Program-made: the position numbers and the translations under genes | Origin: Nymphaea colorata | Lineage: Eukaryota > Streptophyta > Magnoliopsida > Nymphaeales > Nymphaeaceae | Assembly: GCF_008831285.2 (NCBI RefSeq) | Contig: NC_045138.2 | Location: 33,722,769 to 33,786,768 of the forward strand | Direction of reading: 5' to 3' | Length of the DNA: 64,000 bases | Notes under the pieces: generated by a model | Seen by the model: only the letters and a program-made list of their open reading frames with translations | Told to the model about the DNA's origin: nothing | Database searches by the model: none | Shown here: one piece after another, positions 1 through 12,559 of the stretch | Layout: the number at the start of each line of letters is the position of its first letter | How positions within the stretch are numbered: the stretch's first letter is position 1

Positions 1-761
1 CCCCCTTTTTTTGTTCTTTTCAGTCGGTCGAGTGCTCTTCAATAAAACCTACTGTATTTCCCTCAATATGAGATGTTGATTCTACACTTGCACGACAAGC
101 AGGGCAGGCCTTGCCCTCTGTCGATGTCGTTCAGGGCTGCCCTCTCCTTTTTATTTTGCAATTGTGTTATTACGTTTTATCCCTGTATAACTATGTTTAT
201 CTCTCCGTTTTTCTTCTGTAGTTGGTTTGAGAGACATGCTCTGTTTTTGGGTTGATTGTAGTTCTGGTTTCTCACGGATGAAAGCACATAGAGGTTTCAA
301 AGTTCAACCGATACCAACATGCCTTACACCTAGCATGCTTTGTTTCTTGAAAATCACAAGGAACTACAGGCATAAGCATACATAGACGTACATGTATATG
401 TATCTACAAAATCAAAAGAAAGTACATGGCTTCATGCTATTCATCACTGAATATTCTCATACCTCTGAAAATCTTGGCAGCAACTTCTGCTTCTGGTTCC
501 TTTCCAGCAGCCACGAACTTCAGTCTCAATCTCTCTCAATCTCTCTGTTGTTGGACGTGCCCTTCTAATGCTAAGTAAAACGATGATTTCCCCTTTGCAT
601 TTACATCATTATCCTTATCTTTTCCCAAAAACATCTCATTTATGATAAACTTGACAGTTGAGATGTTCATTATAAATCATTTGATCTTCCATTTGATAAT
701 TCATCCTCAAATTAACGTTCCAAATGTTTAAGGAAACTTAATAAAAATCGTGGGTCTTACA
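1..761 (-). repeat. 3' LTR (partial, cut by window start)
   Basis: Matches 4158-4918 at an offset of 4157 with one visible difference, a T at about 600 against a G at about 4757. On the minus strand it opens with TGTAAGACCC directly after the polypurine tract. About 1.8 kb of this LTR should lie left of the window. The 60-aa ORF inside it is repeated identically in the other LTR and is not a gene. Confidence 0.93.
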
Positions 762-773
762 TCCTTCCCCCCT
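762..773 (-). other. Polypurine tract (plus-strand primer site)
   Basis: On the minus strand this reads AGGGGGGAAGGA, immediately before the TGTAAG that opens the 3' LTR. It marks the orientation of the element. Confidence 0.88.
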
Positions 774-808
774 AAAAAGAAATTTCGTCCTCGAAATTTG
801 AGCATACT

Positions 809-1020
809 TTATTGAAACAATTGGGGATAACTCTTTCTCATGTCCTCTTCTAACTCCCACATACATTTTTTTGATTCTATGATGTTGTCATTCTATTTGA
901 ACTAATGAGATAGTCTTATTTCGCAACACGTGTTCCTTTCGATCTATTATCCGCAGTGGTTGTTCTTTTGTTATGTCTTCTTGCAAATCAACTTCTTCGT
1001 AATCTATCACCTTCATTCAC
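809..1020 (-). pseudogene. Remnant of Ty3/Gypsy pol C-terminus (end of integrase region)
   Basis: Minus-strand translation gives the typical end of a Tekay-type polyprotein: a stretch like DYEEVDLQEDITKEQPLRII, then DRKEHVLRNK, KTISLVQIE and WELEEDMRKSYPQLF followed by a stop at 811-809. The usual Trp after QIE is a TGA stop, and a one-base shift separates that segment from the final one. The fragment joins gag directly, so an internal deletion removed everything between the gag tail and the last ~70 codons of pol. The junction lies around 1010-1040. Confidence 0.8.
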
Positions 1021-2123
1021 ATCAGTGGATCTCAAATCTTCAACCGTGGTTGCGTAAACTCTCCCAGGTACCTTCTTCTCCGCTGGTTGGTTGGCTACAC
1101 CTCGCCCCTGTTCTGCCTCTTTCTTCTTCGGGCACTCACGAATAAAATGTCCTCGCCTTCCACAATAGAGACATGCCCCGACCTCTCTGTAACATGGTTT
1201 GCCCGGGTGTTGGCGATGACATGTGGGACATTCATCGTCCTGCCTGGATGTTGATGGCCTCTGTCTCTTGAATCTATCCCTTGGTTCACCATGTCGCTGC
1301 GCATGTCTGGCCTCGACTTGGATCGCATAAATTCACTCCTCTTGTTTGTCCCTTGCATCCTGTTCCAGCCCTCCTCAAGACGTGTGGCCATGTCGATAGC
1401 GTCGTCTAGATCTCTCGAACGACTACTAATTACTTGGTTCTGCAACCCGTCTTTAAGTCCTCTGACGAACTTATTTGCTCGGTCCGCATCAGCAGTATAC
1501 ACATGGGGGCAATATTTTTCCAAATGTCTGAATTTGACGATGTATTCGTGCAGACTCAGACTCCCTTGTTGAAGGTCCAGGAATTCTTGCATGCGTTTCT
1601 CCCGTGTGAAGGTTGGAATGTAGGCATGTGTGAAGGCTTCCTTGAATTCTCCCCAGGTCGCTTCGTGATTTGCGAACTTCACCTCACGTTGCGTCCGCCA
1701 CCATTCCTTAGCATCTCCTTTTAGCATAAAGGTTCCATACCGAACCTTCTTGTTGTCAGGCACTTCCAGGGTGGTAAAGATCTCCTCTGTTTCATTTATC
1801 CATTCTTCGGCATCGTCCGCAGTGCCTTTCCCATAAAACTTCGGAGGATGCAAACTCATAAACTGTTGGTGAGTTACTCCCCTTGCCTCACCATTTGTCG
1901 TTCCGTTTGTGTTTGTACTAGTTCCTCCTGTAGAAGCATTCTGCACCAGACCCTGCATCACTCCCGTCATCATATGCAATGTGTTCATGATGAACGCTTG
2001 TTGTTGTTGATTATTTCCAACACGTGTCCCAGCTCTGGTAGAACGAGTCTCCACATTTTGACTCCTAGTGCTGCGAGGTCCTCTGCCTCTGCCTCTAGCA
2101 CTTCCTCCTCTAGTACGTGCCAT
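1020..2123 (-). pseudogene. gag: Retrotransposon gag (capsid and zinc knuckle), frameshifted
   Basis: The ORF starts at MARTRGGSARGRGRG (start codon at 2123; an upstream in-frame ATG at 2150 is less typical). It contains the Retrotrans_gag capsid domain with the motifs FYGKGTADDAEEWI, MLKGDAKEWWRT and FTHAYIPTFTREKRMQEF. The zinc knuckle C-x2-C-x4-H-x4-C (CLYCGRRGHFIREC, 1173-1132) and the preceding CPTCHRQHPG segment are in a different frame. A single-base indel near 1275-1290 therefore separates capsid from nucleocapsid, and the open frame runs past the knuckle out of frame to 1095. Gag would normally package the element RNA into virus-like particles in the cytoplasm. As it stands the protein would lack nucleic-acid binding. 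Confidence 0.85.
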
Positions 2124-2314
2124 TGAACTACACCACACGGAGGAACACAAAATATAACTATTGTATTCGTAAGTAAAACAATTCGTTAAAGCTACTCTAA
2201 AATTTTAAAACTCAATATTCACACTAAATCAAAAACACATTCGTTAACAGGCTTGGATGACCTTTCCTCTGCTTGTGATCGACCTTGGCATTGGACATTG
2301 ACTCTAGACACTGT

Positions 2315-2326
2315 GCTCTGATACCA
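2315..2326 (-). other. Primer binding site for tRNA-iMet
   Basis: On the minus strand this reads TGGTATCAGAGC, the complement of the 3' end of plant initiator tRNA-Met. It lies 4 bases inside the end of the 5' LTR. It fixes the LTR boundary at 2331 and so shows that the LTR is 2588 bp, much longer than the 761 bp repeat visible within the window. Confidence 0.9.
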
Positions 2327-2330
2327 AAGT

Positions 2331-4918
2331 TGTCACGACCCAATTTTTGACACCAAAAATTTTCTTTCATTTCTATAATAGCGGAAGCAATATTGAGTCA
2401 TGACCAGAACATAAGACATTGTTTTATTTCAATAATAAAATACTTGGACCCAAACAAAAATAACCACAAATCCCCAAAACCGATGCAGTGTCCAGAATGC
2501 CAATGACCGTCCATCACAAGACTGAGGTCGTCGCTCCAAAGCCAAAATCTATCAATGACTACCTGTAGATAGAAAGAAGGGTCAGAATTCCTCTGAGTAT
2601 GAGAAAATCCAGCCATGAATGAAACATGGCCCAAAATAATGTTTAGTTTCGTAAAACAATTCCAAAAAGACCTTATGAACTACAACCATAGGTTTTCTGA
2701 AACTTAATACATATCACATCACCAAAGACAGAACGAGGTGTGCACAACCTCCAAAATTTCGTAGGCTTCCAACCGTGGTCCTCTGACAATGTCAAGGTCA
2801 TCGTGCCGAGCAACAGAAATCCCCGTGGGCACTCACGGGCAGAACATAACATCTCTTCACCAGGCGATCCAACGGATCGAGGGTACCTGAAGTGAAGCCT
2901 CCTGAGATATCCCAGATCGCCGCTGCAGCAGCATGGCCCCTCTAGGAACCCGGTTTGAGGGACCAGGAGATGTCTCTCTCCCAAAACAGCAGCAGTACCC
3001 CGGGCCCTTGTGCCGCCCAATACCCTGTGGGCCCTCCAGTACAGCCAGAGGAGCGTGCGTCAACAGTGAGCTCAGACGCACCACTACCTCCCGGGACGAA
3101 ACCGATCACTGGGCAAAACAGAAAGCTCGCACTTGCATAAACCATTGCACAAAGTCCACGTTTCGCCTTCGAATTTCAAAAGTGAGGGTTTACCAATGCT
3201 AGACATCGTCTAGTACCTCTCACAGAAACCGCCCGCCCTCAGGCTCGGTTTCCCAAACAGAATAATTCAGCTATTTTAAATCTTAATTTAATAGCAATAG
3301 AGCAAAACTCATTGCATCTAGAAACATCGATTAACAATATCATAATCTTTTTTTGAAACAATAAAATTTATATTTAAATTCTCCAAAGCATGGCTTTCCT
3401 CCTCTAATGGTTCCAAAGTTACTTTCAGAACTATATTTCTGAAATTTTAAACACCACAACGAGCATCAAAAAGTAATAAAACATATCATTTCGTTTTTAA
3501 TTTGTAACAACCCTCTTTTGGAAATTTCAAGAATCCGGAGGGTACCAAATCGCAACTTCATATTAAAATCTGGTTCTTATTGAAAATCACTTTCGCAAGC
3601 CTCTTTTTGAAGAGGTTTTTTAGCAAAAATGATGCGGCATGAACATTTACAAATTTTAACAGCTTATCCATAAATTATTGCTAATTAGTGGACCCGTTTT
3701 GAAATTTTTCCAACTTAATATAAAAACTGCCGACTCTCTTTTTTTTCTCTCATTTCACGCCTCGTTTTCTCTCTCATACGAGCTGCTCCTCCGTCTTCTT
3801 CTCGCTCGACCAGCGGTGGGGATTCCACCGTTTCCAGCGACCCAACACCGGCACGAGGGAGATCTCCCCGTCTCGCGCCAGATCCAGCGTTAGGCTTCCT
3901 GCTGCGGCTCCGTCGACCGTCCGACGCTCTCATTCGCCGCCGCCTCATCCTCTCCTCTCGTTCTTCCAGCGGATCCACAGTGTGAAAACCAGCCTCCCCA
4001 AAAACCGGTGCTTCAATGGCGTCTTCCTCAGTCTTCACCTTCGCTGCGACGGGGATGAACTGACAATCATAGAGAAACGACGGGAGGACGCCTGCAACTT
4101 CAATGTCGTCGTCCTTGTTTTCCCCAACTTGCCTCTGCTACCACCATGAAGAGGCAACCCCCTTTTTTTGTTCTTTTCAGTCGGTCGAGTGCTCTTCAAT
4201 AAAACCTACTGTATTTCCCTCAATATGAGATGTTGATTCTACACTTGCACGACAAGCAGGGCAGGCCTTGCCCTCTGTCGATGTCGTTCAGGGCTGCCCT
4301 CTCCTTTTTATTTTGCAATTGTGTTATTACGTTTTATCCCTGTATAACTATGTTTATCTCTCCGTTTTTCTTCTGTAGTTGGTTTGAGAGACATGCTCTG
4401 TTTTTGGGTTGATTGTAGTTCTGGTTTCTCACGGATGAAAGCACATAGAGGTTTCAAAGTTCAACCGATACCAACATGCCTTACACCTAGCATGCTTTGT
4501 TTCTTGAAAATCACAAGGAACTACAGGCATAAGCATACATAGACGTACATGTATATGTATCTACAAAATCAAAAGAAAGTACATGGCTTCATGCTATTCA
4601 TCACTGAATATTCTCATACCTCTGAAAATCTTGGCAGCAACTTCTGCTTCTGGTTCCTTTCCAGCAGCCACGAACTTCAGTCTCAATCTCTCTCAATCTC
4701 TCTGTTGTTGGACGTGCCCTTCTAATGCTAAGTAAAACGATGATTTCCCCTTTGCAGTTACATCATTATCCTTATCTTTTCCCAAAAACATCTCATTTAT
4801 GATAAACTTGACAGTTGAGATGTTCATTATAAATCATTTGATCTTCCATTTGATAATTCATCCTCAAATTAACGTTCCAAATGTTTAAGGAAACTTAATA
4901 AAAATCGTGGGTCTTACA
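2331..4918 (-). repeat. 5' LTR (complete, 2588 bp)
   Basis: Begins (plus strand) TGTCACGACC and ends GGGTCTTACA, giving TG...CA on both strands. It is flanked by the primer binding site on one side and presumed host DNA from 4919 on the other. Only 4158-4918 can be compared with the other LTR in this window. No coding region of its own is supported. Confidence 0.85.
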
Positions 4919-5922
4919 CAACAAGCAAGCATAGGAATGCAAGTCCTGTAGTTCTTTGAAGAAGTAGTCCAATATGGTTAAGTGGAAAATCAGAATACGA
5001 TAGATTCTAAGTCAATCCTTTCTTTCCCTACTTACCATGTACCTTAAGCCCTTCATATCCATCCATCCATAGGACAATATTGTTCCTCAACTTTAACCTC
5101 CTTCAAACGTGAACCTGTCTCACAGGTGTATGAAGCTACCTGTTCAATTTATGCTTGCTGCTATTTCACAATCCTGATAAGGTTATCTTTAATGATAACC
5201 AGCTTTTCTTCGTTCATGTGACTGATAGCATGTTAAAGAGTACTGTTCCTTTCTGAAAATAGTAGCTGCTTTCGATCAATTGTTTTTTCTATCAGCTTTA
5301 ACATTAAGCAAGTTAAGATTGCAGTCAGTTCAATCTTCAAGATATCTTCTAAGCCAGCATGTCCGTTGCTTGTTGTTGGCAGCCAGGAAAAAACTCATGA
5401 CGGTGCCATCTACAAAAATCCTGAAGGATTTCATTCAGCACAATAGATTCAGCCTAATTCTTTCCGTGCGCAAAAAACCTGATGTTTCCATCCCCAAAGA
5501 TTCACTACTCTCCTCGAGTTCTTGCTGCTGGTGACGAGCTGAATGCTGAGATCTTTTGTCTGGACCGATGGCCACACCACAACGAGCCCTGAATTGAGCC
5601 ACATTTCAAGCTCCCGACGGTCTCTTGTGTCTTTGCTGAATTCTAAGATGGAAGCACATACAGACATGCACACGCACTGATGGTAATGGTACCCAGCCAA
5701 TAAATACATCTTTTTTCATTTATTTCCGTAAGAGTGTATCCATGCCTATGGCATTGCAGGACCCTCTAATCCAAGGATTAGATTCTTAGAATTAAACTCT
5801 CAAGGTGGCTTCTGTCACAAGAACTAATTTGTGGACATGGAACCATATCTCATTCCACTACTGTGTTCAACTTATGAAAGTGGGATTCTAATTCCAGATT
5901 CAACTTGTCGACAATCAAGAAG

Positions 5923-5972
<50 letters not shown>

Positions 5973-7064
5973 GAATAGATATCATGATCATTCACTACGG
6001 CACTCAATTTCCATTTCTTCCTAAAACCAAAAACTTTATCGTGTTTCTGACGGTTCCCAATAGAAGTGAATCGTAAAAGGTTCATTATTGACTCCATGCT
6101 TTGTTCAATTTGAGGAACCACACCAAGTGGGCAGCTTCAGTTTGATAAAACTCGTTAATCATCTTCTAACTCACATTCAGGATGAACGATCACGCCTCTG
6201 GCAATTACTGCCTTTCCCTGACTGCAATAGTACTGCCACACCAGATATGCTCCCTTGAATGCAATGTCTTCAGATTCACAGAAACTGGCAACAGGTTGCA
6301 GTAAGGCCAAATCTCTAGCTATGGTCTAGTTAAGCAAATCACCAAATATGTAAGGGAGTGCTAAAAGAAAAACAGTTTACGAAACGTGAATCGTAATGAC
6401 AACTAATGATGCACACCGAACAAGGACTATGAATATCACTCGAACAGGATACAGATGCCAAGATAAATTGAAGGGGCGGAGCCCGATATTTTTTTTTTCC
6501 ATGGGGCATTGAGCATATAGTTAACAAAGTTATGAGGCAGTGACCTAGGTCCTGCGGGGCTGTTCTTCATTAACTAGACCCAAATCCACCAAAGTTCAAC
6601 CATTAATTTAAACTTTCATAGAATGCGCTCTGTGGGACATACGCCTCACGGAGCCCCCACTTAGTATAATTAAACCAAGATGCAGAAAACCAAATTTAAT
6701 TATGAAAATTTAGCTTCATTAACCACCTATATGCAGAAGTAAACGTAAACCAGAAGAAATATTCACCAGAACCAATTCTTAAAGGTAAACCAGTAAGGAA
6801 ATTGGAAGAACAAAAAACTGCAGTCACCATTGCTGTCACCCCAAGAAGCGATGGTAACCAGAACTGATGCGGTAGTTCTATCCTTTCCGATGGTGACAAA
6901 AGAAAAGGAGAAGGCACAGACTGATCTTTCTAAGATGTTGCTAAGGTTAAGTATCAATGACAAAGCTGTTGAGGGAATACCACTTGATCAATGTGATAAT
7001 GTGATGTCAGTGTGGCTGAAAATTCATCAGTCCGTAGTTCTACAAGGAGAAAGCACCCCTAGGG
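4919..7064. other. Intergenic, no supported gene
   Basis: AT-rich sequence with short ORFs only. It contains a (CT)n microsatellite at 5926-5966. An open stretch at 6830-7069 (+) ending GESTPRA has a mixed, protein-like composition but no family I recognise. It may be a broken exon belonging to the duplicated segment that follows. Confidence 0.5.
5926..5966. repeat. (CT)n microsatellite
   Basis: About 20 uninterrupted CT units. Confidence 0.97.
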
Positions 7065-7571
7065 CGTAAAAATGTGTTGTGAAAGAAATACTTCAAAAGG
7101 AAAAGTGATCCTTGAGCTCACCGAGATCACCAAACCATAGATTCGATGTGATTGACAACCTGCCACTTCTAAAGGATAGAGAGTTTGAAGAAGATTACTG
7201 TAACAGATCAAGGAAATGTGATTTAAACGAAGAAAAACTACAAATTGGCCATTTGATAGTCACCAAGTGACATTTTGGAAGCAAAACGGCTACAATCAGA
7301 AAAACCAAAACATACTAAAAATTTCCCGGTACAATTTGTGAAAGAAAAACTTCAAAACTGTGCAGCTAAGGAGATGGGATTCATAAGCTCACAGAGATCA
7401 CCAAACCATAGATTTGATAGGTTTGACAACCTGTCACTTCTAAAGAATAGAGGCGTTGAAGAAGCTAATTGTAATATATCATGGACATGTGATTTAGCAA
7501 AGAAAAACTACAATTTGGCACATTTAATAGTCATCAAGTGACATCTTGGAAGCAAAACGACTATTTTAGAA
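7065..7571 (+). repeat. Degenerate tandem duplication, ~271 bp period
   Basis: Two diverged copies lie head to tail, about 7065-7300 and 7336-7571. Shared anchors include TCACCAAACCATAGATT (7127 and 7398), CACTTCTAAAG and GCAAAACG, all offset by 271 bases. Unit identity looks near 80-85 percent. Neither copy holds a long ORF; I cannot assign it to a known element. Confidence 0.8.
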
Positions 7572-8978
7572 TGTCATCCATGGACATCATGTAAACAAAT
7601 ATGATACTCATGGTACAATTAGAAAAACCAAAGTATACTAAAAAATTAATAATACAATCTGCAACATTTTAAAATAAAGTTCTTGCCGATATATCAACCA
7701 AAGTGGTATCACCTCCTCCGTTTAGTTCTTAGACACTTGCTGTATTCATATATAGTCCGAATATTCAAAGCTGGTGGACACAACAGATCATTTTTCTCAA
7801 CTTAAGAAGACATTGAAGCCGCTGCCTCCCTTAAGTCTTACTTTAATTCATGATCATAATTTGCTAGTTTTTGCACCGCTAACAACCTTGCCGATCTTAT
7901 CACCTTCACTAGTTTAGTGACGAACGAACTTCCGCCAACCTGTTAATTAGTTGAAAGGTGGGTTAATAATTCCTTTGGTTCATGGATCCCCACAAAACCC
8001 TTCATATTTTATCAATTATCACTATTGAGGGCTAATACTGCAGTACAACGAGTAAACCAATAATTGGTAAAAAAAGGATTGAATGTCGAAAGGTTATCTG
8101 TACCTACATATGCACCTTGAGCAGGGCCATTCAGTAGGTCTGCTAAACAACATAGGAAGGACAAGGAGGAGAGAAAGATACATGGCATTTGCAATATGCT
8201 ATGACAACTAAAATTAGTTTAAAGCTCAACGCCTGGAAATTAGTCTACTTAGTTTACAAAAAGCGATCCGGATTTAAGAAACTTACAAGAATTAGAATTC
8301 AGGTAACTGGCCGAAACTGAATCCAAAAACAATGAATAGGGAACCATGGGAAATGGGAATTCAATCTTTTCGTCTTCGTGACTCCAAAAACAAGCTCAAG
8401 GGAAACTTTTTGCAAAAAAGGATTAATAAGAATTTGTTTTTCATGCTCAATGCGGATAAGTAAATGACAGTACTTTACAATTTTCAAAGATAAAACTTCC
8501 AAAAAAAAAAAAACCAAATTTTCAGCCACGCCTCTGAGGCGGGCGTCGGGGGACATTCTTCACCTGCAATCATACGCATCCAAACATTGTTTTTTGGACC
8601 TCCAAGTCTTGGATGGTGACAAGGACAGTTAGCTTATCCACGCTTTCGAGATGTGTTTCGGACCACAGGCCAGTAGAAACATGGGGACTCTCTGTTCAAA
8701 GATCTTCTGAAAAATTTCAACAGGAATCCAACGGCTGATAGCGAAACTCCATAAACTCTCTTACCTTCTTCTGAGATCCCGGCAGAAGATCGGCCCCCTG
8801 CTCCGGTGGTCAACTTATCCACACCCAAAACCACCAAACGCCGCCTTTTTTTTTTTTTCCGGTGGGTGGCTTCTTGAGTTCTTTGACTTTCGAAAGCCTG
8901 ACCCTGAAATATAACCACCTACTCTTCTGCTTATTTATAACTGAGACGCTCAGGCCCCCCACTCGGCAGCTGAGAAAG
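7572..8978. other. Intergenic and amino acid permease promoter region
   Basis: No gene is supported in 7572-8900. The last ~80 bases hold TATA-like sequences (ATATAA near 8908, TATTTATAA near 8932) that could serve the permease gene starting at 8979; neither stands out clearly. Confidence 0.4.
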
Positions 8979-11900
8979 ATGGAGATTGAAGGGAAGAGTG
9001 CTGACGCGGAAGTTGCTGCTAAATATTTTTCAGAAGATGGCGAGGAGTGTAAAAGAACTGGTACTTCCTTCTTCTTTTTTTTCTGTTCTGCTTGACATGT
9101 TCGATGTCTTCCATTGTTGCGGTGATGCTGAACTATGATGAGGCAATCCGCCATGTGGAATCCTGGAATGCATTTGGTCTATATTTAGTCAAAATCGCTT
9201 CCTCTTGGCTCTTAGTAACAAAATGGACCGATTTCCAATCTATGTAAATGCTGTAGCATCTATTGTATATGTGTAGATACGACTATGTGGGGTTTCTGTG
9301 CAACTCGAATTCCCCTTCTTGAACTCTACTTTGGCTTAACATCACTCACCACTCTCTGCACCCCTTTCTTCTTCTGTAATTGGCAGCAGGGGCTTGGCAG
9401 ACATTGAAGGCATATACTTTTTAACTTGAATGCCTTGTGTCTGATCCGCTAGCTAGTTCACTTAACGCCACCGTCTTCATTAACTTGCCTCGCTGATTAA
9501 TTTTCAACGGGATGAGTTTTAGTACTGTTTAAGCTCTCACTGACCGTGGAGGTCTGTCTTACCAGGTACTTTGTGGACATGCATCGCTCACATAGTCACT
9601 GCGTTGATCGGCGCTGGGGTGCTGTCACTGCCATGGAGCGTAGCCCAGCTTGGTTGGATCGGAGGCCCTTTAGTCATGGTGATCTTCGCATTCATCACGT
9701 ATATATCTGTTCATCTGCTTTCAGATTGTTACAGATCTCCCGACTCTGTCACTGGCAAAAGAAACCGAACCTACATGGACGCCGTGCGCGTAAACTTAGG
9801 TAAATTTGCTCATCTCTCTCTTGATTCAAGTTCATGTGAATTTAGATCATCCATTCCATCGTTCCTTACACTGACTATCATATGTATGAGAAAAAGATAA
9901 ATTACATTGAAATATCCGGCAAATTGTGAGTGCTACCGACATTTAAAACGGAGAATGTCAGTGAACAGGAAAACATAGGCAAATTCTGTGACGATAATGA
10001 AAGTTTGCCAATAAGCTAGTGTCATGATAATGATAGTGATGATGGATGATGACAATGTTGTGGCTGTGGAATAGGTAAATCATTCGAGTCATTATCAGAG
10101 CACATTATAAATGTTTATTAATGTTTTTCTAAAGTTGTTGTTCCCGTGTGTAGATCCAAAGATATACCAACATGCGCACACCCCCTTGTGGAATACCATC
10201 AATGGTTGATCGAGTTCTCAGTATTTAATTAGATGAACAGAACACCAATCGAGGACAACCACACATGTCATGTGCGCTTGAATTTAATATAACGTATATG
10301 AATCAGTACTACGAGGCCGGCGTGCCATTATTTTATCGTTGACAATATCAAATGAGCTGTTTCTGATACATGCCAAGCCTACACGACCATGGTTCTAATA
10401 CGAAAAGAAATGCAAAGTAATTAATAAGATCGATGATCTTGCAGTAGTTGATCATGCGGGTCTGCATATCCTCACCTGTCAACTCATGGCCACCTTTTAA
10501 GGAAGCCAGAGGAGTTGGCATGGCAGCTTAACTCTCTGGTTTTCGTCCGTTTCAGAAACAACGGGCCTGGTGATCATCTGCGTATCCGCTTTCTGACCTG
10601 TTGGACTCTTCGACAATCCTTTGAACGGATTCTGCCTTTTGTGTTGTTCGTCAACCACGAGCCCCACCCGCCTACTTAAAAATATTCTTCTTATTGATAA
10701 AATGTCGGCGATATATATACATATAACAAGATGGGTAGTGGGACATGAGTCGGTAAGTTGTTCGAATCGAGGCAGATTGAGGCGCTACTGAGTTTGGAGT
10801 ACTTGGAGGTGTCATGTTTTCAAAGTGAATTTGGTTCAACTAGCTTTTTATTAACGTCAAACGTGAAACAATTTGATTAATCATCTATTTTTTTCTCTTC
10901 ACTGCACTTTCAATGTTCATGAAATAGGCACGGGTTCCTCATTTTCTTTTCTTAATTGTGTTAATTTTCAGGGAAGAACCAGATATGGGCATGTGGGCTA
11001 CTGCAATATCTGTATATGTATGGGATTGCTGTAGCCTATGTCCTTACTTCTGCAGGGAGCATGAGGTCTACATAAACTCTCTCTTTTCTTTATTTGTTTC
11101 TCAAGCTTATGTGGTTCTGAAGTCAATACAACGTGGCTGATGCAGGGCTATACGGAAATCAAATTGTTTTCACTCGAATGGGCACAATGCTGATTGCCAG
11201 TTTGGGAACACTTTCTACATGATCTTGTTTGGGGTGATTCAGATATTGTGCTCCCTCATCCCAGATTTTAACAACATGAGTTGGCTTTCTGCTGTCGCTG
11301 CAATCATGTCTGTCTTCTATTCTACAATAGGATTAGGCCTTGGAATTGCTAGAGTAGTAGGTGGGTTTCAAGTTTATGAGTATAGACACATGTATGCTTT
11401 TCTTTGCCCAAGTCGGGCAATGCACAGCCTTAGTCTTTCCTTCTGCTGAAAATTCAAAAATGATGTGTTTCAGATAATAAACGAATTTATGGGAATATTA
11501 GAGGAGTTCAAACGGCTACCACAGCGCAGAAAGTGTGGAGGGTCTCTCAAGCAATTGGTGACATAGCTTTCTCTTTCCCTTACTCTTTCATCCTCCTAGA
11601 GATTCAGGTGAGGACCCGAACTTGTGCTTCAAGTCAATTGATCAAGAACTTTTATTTCATCGTCACTAGAAGTCCAGATAAACATGCATATTGACATGCT
11701 GTAAACCAACTGATTGTAGGATACCCTGAGGTCCAAGCCTCCGGAGAACTTAATAGTGAAGAGAGCATCGATTGTCTCCATTTCCATAACAGCATTGTTC
11801 TATCTTTCTTGTGCCTGCTTCGGTTATGCAGCTTTTGGGGACGACGCACCTGGAAACATTCTCACTGGGTTTGGATTCTATGAGCCATATTGGCTCATTG

Positions 11901-12559
11901 ACTTTGGAAATGCCTGCATTGTGTTGCATCTTGTTGGTGGTTACCAGGTGAAGTACTTTCTATCACCTACCCTAATTTGCTTCTAAAGTGGTATTCCTTA
12001 CTGATGCTCGATCATGAAAGTAGGTAGTTTTACAGAGAGGGGGACAGGGCAAAAGTTAAGCGGCCATCTGGTTTTGCTTTTTCTTTTTTTAAAAAAAAAA
12101 AAAAACTTCGCTTCTTATTTCGTCTGTCAATTGTACAATTTGCAGGTATTCAGTCAACCAGTGTTTGCGTTTTTTGAAGGATTAATAGAAAAAGTTTTTC
12201 CCAAAAGCATGACGTTCCTAAAAAAGAACTACAGTATTTGCCTCCCGTGTTTGCCAGTTTACCATTTCAATCTAATCAGGCTGGTCTTTAGAACCCTGTA
12301 TGTGGTCTCCACAGTTGCACTGGCCATGTACTTTCCTTACTTTAACCAAGTGTTGGGCATCTTAGGTGCCCTTAACTTCTGGCCTCTGGCCATATATTTT
12401 CCAATAGAGATGTACATGGGGCAGAAAAGAGTGAGATCATGGAGTACCAAGTGGGTGGCCTTTGAGGTGTTCAGCATCTTCTGTCTTCTCATTTCATTGT
12501 TTGCCCTGATTGGCTCGGTTGAAGGACTTGTAAGAGCCAAACTTGGTTGGGCTTCATGA
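8979..12559 (+). CDS. AAP: Amino acid permease, AAP family (AAAP transporter)
   Basis: Predicted H+-coupled amino acid importer of the plasma membrane (AAAP superfamily). Exons: 8979-9060, 9566-9799, 10972-11065, 11146-11360, 11474-11607, 11720-11947, 12146-12559. All introns are GT-AG, phases agree, and the total is 1401 nt, 466 aa, a normal AAP length. After a short acidic cytosolic N-terminus comes the hallmark GTLWTCIAHIVTALIGAGVL, then LPWSVAQLGW of the first helices. Later segments include SNCFHSNGH, the AAP signature QAIGDIAFSFPYSFILLEIQ, DTLRSKPPEN and the terminal helices with NFWPLAIYFPIEMY. The start at 8979 gives the usual short N-terminus ending KRT-G. AATAAA follows the stop at about 12585. 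A second, intact copy of the last exon lies 1054 bases downstream. The individual AAP member cannot be named from sequence alone. Confidence 0.93.

Larger units (their letters stand above)
1..4918 (-). mobile_element. Ty3/Gypsy Tekay/Del-type LTR retrotransposon, pol-deleted, left end outside window
   Basis: Two direct copies of one sequence (1-761 and 4158-4918) differ at a single base that I could find. Read on the minus strand the element runs 5' LTR (4918-2331), tRNA-iMet primer binding site (2326-2315), gag (2123 to about 1020), a remnant of the pol C-terminus (about 1020-809), a polypurine tract (773-762) and the start of the 3' LTR (761-1, truncated by the window edge). LTR ends are TGTAAGACCC and GGGTCGTGACA, with short terminal inverted repeats. 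Protease, reverse transcriptase, RNase H and most of integrase are absent, so the element cannot move on its own. A long LTR with this gag type points to the Tekay/Del lineage. The target-site duplication would be CAACA (4919-4923) and should reappear left of the window. Confidence 0.92.

Noticed and set aside
73-255. 60-aa ORF found identically at 4230-4412
   Set aside because: The identity is due to the two LTRs of one element; no sign of a real protein.
1-761. 761 bp taken as the full LTR length
   Set aside because: The primer binding site at 2315-2326 and the TG...CA boundary at 2331 show the LTR is about 2.6 kb; 761 bp is only what the window shows of the left copy.
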